The notes under the pieces were generated by a model, which did no database searches, was not told the origin of the DNA, and was given only the letters and a program-made list of their open reading frames with translations. This document shows, one piece after another, positions 61,291-64,000 of a DNA stretch of 64,000 nucleotides. The position numbers and the translations under genes are program-made. The stretch is from the NCBI GenBank assembly GCA_003993805.1, contig RSEF01000005.1, positions 42,110,690 to 42,174,689 of the forward strand, given 5' to 3'. Source of the stretch: Himantopus leucocephalus (taxonomy: Eukaryota > Chordata > Aves > Charadriiformes > Recurvirostridae). Each line of letters begins with the position of its first letter. The stretch's first letter is position 1.

Positions 61291-63819
61291 GAAGCCATGG
61301 CTGGAGAAAGGTCATTGACTCTATAAGCCTAAGAGGCCTGACTCACTGCAGGAAAAGCAGCTGGTGTGGCTTTACCTGTAACTGCTGTCATATCACATAC
61401 CGTAGTTGAAAAATATGTGCAGAATTTATAATACAACATTTTTAAGAAGTTCTGCTACCTGTTAGAGCATTGAAGCTAAATTCAGAATGGTTTCTGTCAT
61501 ATCCCAGTAGCTGTAACTACTGAAGCTTTAGAAAAATTCCTTTGCTGTTCTCCCCTATGTGCAGCTCCTGTCCCTAACACTGCCCGCGCCAGAGGAGCTC
61601 AATGATGGCACTGGGCTTTGTCCCTATTGCAGTACAGACTTCTCCACAAAACCTGCATCCAAACAAGCTCACTGTGTAGCTTCATAAAGGAGATATCTCA
61701 CAATGAGAAGCCTGTCTCTTTCTCACAGTATGAGAGGACAGACTTTTAAAGGAAAATCCTGTCATTTGCTAGCATTCAAGCACATGCTGACTTCCTCTGA
61801 GCACAACAGGTTTCACCTGTTTCCTTCCTTCTCCTTTCAGACCCCACAGCTGTGACGGATATGTTACTAATACACACAGCACATGTGCGACACATCCCTT
61901 TATCTTTCCCCCTCCATTTCTGCACCCCTGAAGAACTGAATGGAAACAAAGCTGGGCAGAGTCATCTGGAGGTATCTAAGGCCCAATCAGAGACTCATGA
62001 GACCTGAGAGATTGACATAGCTACTGCTCCTCCTAGGTATTAAATGCCACCTCTTTTCCTAGAATTTTCCATAGCTATATGTGTCTTTATATCCCAAAAG
62101 CCTTCTGGAGCACAGAATTTGCTGTATTACTTTAATTACTGGGTTAACCGCAATGACGATGAGTCTAAACTTGACCCAAAAAACTTACCCAACTTTATAC
62201 TATAATGGATGGGCAGGGGGACTTCTGAATAGACTTGTGGCTTCCCAGGAAGCCAGGTAAGAGAGGGAGAGATCTAATTTCAGTGGAGCCCACTCCTTTC
62301 TCAGTTCTGAGGAAATGTCTGTTTCCATTCTCTCTGAAGCCTGCCAGGCCAGTGGGAAGGCACAACATTTCTCATTACTGAGATCGAAAAAATATGTCCA
62401 TACACTAGCTCATTTCTTGGTGTTCCAAATTTAACCTGGAATCATAGCTTTGTATAACACAAGAAGCAAAGCACTGCCCAGGGGCAATAGAGATTTTTAT
62501 CTGGCTCCTGCTTCAATGGGAACTGAACAGCTGGAATTTGTCCATAAGTATGTGGTAGCAGGATTAGTTACACTGGTCCAGTAGTCTAGAAAACAAGCCT
62601 TTAGAAAATACAGCAGGAAATAATTATTAAAACTATCTGCTTCCTCCACCTGGTATCATACAGGCATAATCCATTCTGTACCCTTAGACAGAATCCATTT
62701 GACAAGGTTGCCTGAGCTAGCAGAGACCTGGAGCAGATGACAGATGTCCGGTCCAGGACTAGAGTCCTTTCCAGTGGAAGTGAACAGTGTCAACTCTTCT
62801 GACACTGAGAGCAATAAATGAGAAAGTTAGGTTCCCAGCATAAGAAAACAGTTGATCTTTGCTGAGATCAGTTTCTTTTCAAATAATTTTTCCTCACAAC
62901 TTAGCTATACGTGAGATTACCTCTGTCCAAAGCCATAAAAAAAAAAAAAAGGCATAAAACCATATGATCCTAAAGCGATTCTGGTTGTAGGAAAGGAATA
63001 GCCATGTAAAAATATTCCTAAAAACAAGCAAAGCCTGAAACTGAAAATAGAAACAGGAAGACATCAGAGTGTGTTAAGAGTAACCAGGCCTTGGCATCAG
63101 TCGTCAAGCAAGAAAGTTATGGCTCACCAGAGGCTGACAGCGCACAGAAAAAGTTGCACTGATCAGAAATTATCTCTACATGTCAAGTTTTATAAATTCT
63201 AAGTGAATCCCAGGCCATTTGTTAGGTATTACTTTACTTTTCATAGTCTGGAAGGGAAAAAAATTGATTATGCGCCTTTTCATTACTAACCACTAGATGT
63301 CCCTCCTCCCATTTTGTTCTCTTGCCTACATTAACAGTTTTACCCGAAAAAGTGCTAAGTAATCACTCTACAGAGAAATAGACAAATGATCAAATATGGC
63401 ACAAAGCTTTCACAAACACAGCTTTTTTGCAAGCCTGAAGTAAAAAAATCTAGCTTTCAAATACTCACAGGTCAAAGTGTTTTGCAGCTGAGGCTTAGAT
63501 TCAGCACCACCTCCAGTTGGAGAGGGTGAAAAATACCATCTCCATAGTTACAGGTACAGACATATTAATGGTCCAACTAATTTCTTTGCTACAATAACTT
63601 TATCCCAGGCTTCACAAAAAAAAAAATTCTATTACCACTAAATGACAAAGTTAAAACTGGAAACACTAAGGATCAAGCTGGGAACAGAAAACTGCTCAGG
63701 ACCGATTTGATTGAGAAAATAGTTAATCAAAAATTTCTTGAGGAAGTATCTTTGCTCTTGGGAAATGTCAGTTTATTGAAACTTCTTGAAGAAAAAAAAA
63801 TTTCTGCTAAGAAAGATTA
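61291..63819. other. Non-coding stretch, no feature seen
   Basis: About 2.5 kb of unremarkable sequence with an A14 run at 62937-62950. No gene or repeat family is recognised. Confidence 0.5.
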
Positions 63820-63900
63820 CTGAGGTTCAGGGAGGATTTTCTGATGACACCAAAAGGGAGAGCTGCCAATTCCAGAATGTACCAACAATCTGCAGAGTCA
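63820..63900 (+). mobile_element. Possible LINE RT remnant
   Basis: GATTTTCTGATGACACCAAAAGG would encode FSDDTKR, the FxDD catalytic box context of CR1-clade RTs, followed by sequence that could be a decayed ADT-like continuation. Only about 25 bases are convincing, and no RT sequence is recognised in the roughly 100 bases left before the window ends. Confidence 0.3.
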
Positions 63901-64000
63901 ATGATAAGACAGACTTAAGTTCAAATTGCATGCATGACGAGACTTGGCACAGGGAATTGAACCAAAGGCTCAAGATAAGTTCCTGACCTGGCTAGTTTGG

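Noticed and set aside
1..64000. Search for tRNA, rRNA, snRNA, CRISPR arrays, operons or prokaryotic systems
   Set aside because: No such signatures seen by eye. Repeats and composition indicate a vertebrate nuclear genome, where CRISPR and operons are not expected.

Overview
The window looks like non-coding vertebrate nuclear DNA, most likely from a bird. The evidence is the repeat content. CR1-type LINEs are the only well-preserved mobile elements, and two copies end in the ATTCTATG- or TCTGTGATT-like 3' tails typical of avian CR1. Alongside them are very old, decayed MIR-type SINE and CR1/L3-like LINE fragments. There is no L1 or Alu-like material and interspersed repeat density is low. A crocodilian or turtle is not strictly excluded.

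I found no protein-coding exon, rRNA, tRNA, CRISPR array or prokaryotic gene that I can defend. Open reading frames are short, scattered on both strands and without recognisable domains, except where they lie in CR1 reverse-transcriptase remnants. The window reads as an intergenic desert or the interior of very long introns.

Layout. 1-6.2 kb: AT-rich DNA with a minus-strand G-quadruplex motif (769-788) and two candidate conserved non-coding elements (about 1.7 and 2.1 kb). 6.27-6.65 kb: a 191-bp sequence present twice around a single N, best read as two alleles assembled in tandem. 10.9-11.5 kb: an old minus-strand LINE fragment and a MIR-like SINE. 17.2-19.6 kb: homeodomain-site-rich candidate elements with a MIR-like fragment between them. 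25.4-25.8 kb: an old minus-strand LINE RT fragment. 28.33-28.80 kb: an isolated CpG island followed by a consensus splice donor, the best candidate promoter and first exon. 33.7-48.7 kb: AT-rich DNA holding five further candidate conserved elements, the strongest at about 42.8-43.0 kb. 49.6-50 kb: a weak LTR/primer-binding-site-like signal. 52.35-53.39 kb and 56.13-57.61 kb: two degraded CR1 copies with different 3' ends, the second carrying a nested CR1 fragment inserted in reverse. 54.45 and 60.7-61.3 kb: 3' parts of an older CR1/L3-like LINE family in opposite orientations. The rest is unremarkable.

How the parts relate: many separated, TAATTA-rich, CpG-retaining blocks in otherwise plain DNA, with a single CpG island, suggest the long-range regulatory landscape of a developmental gene outside the window. 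That is an inference; conservation could not be computed. I did not find a convincing new biological system here.
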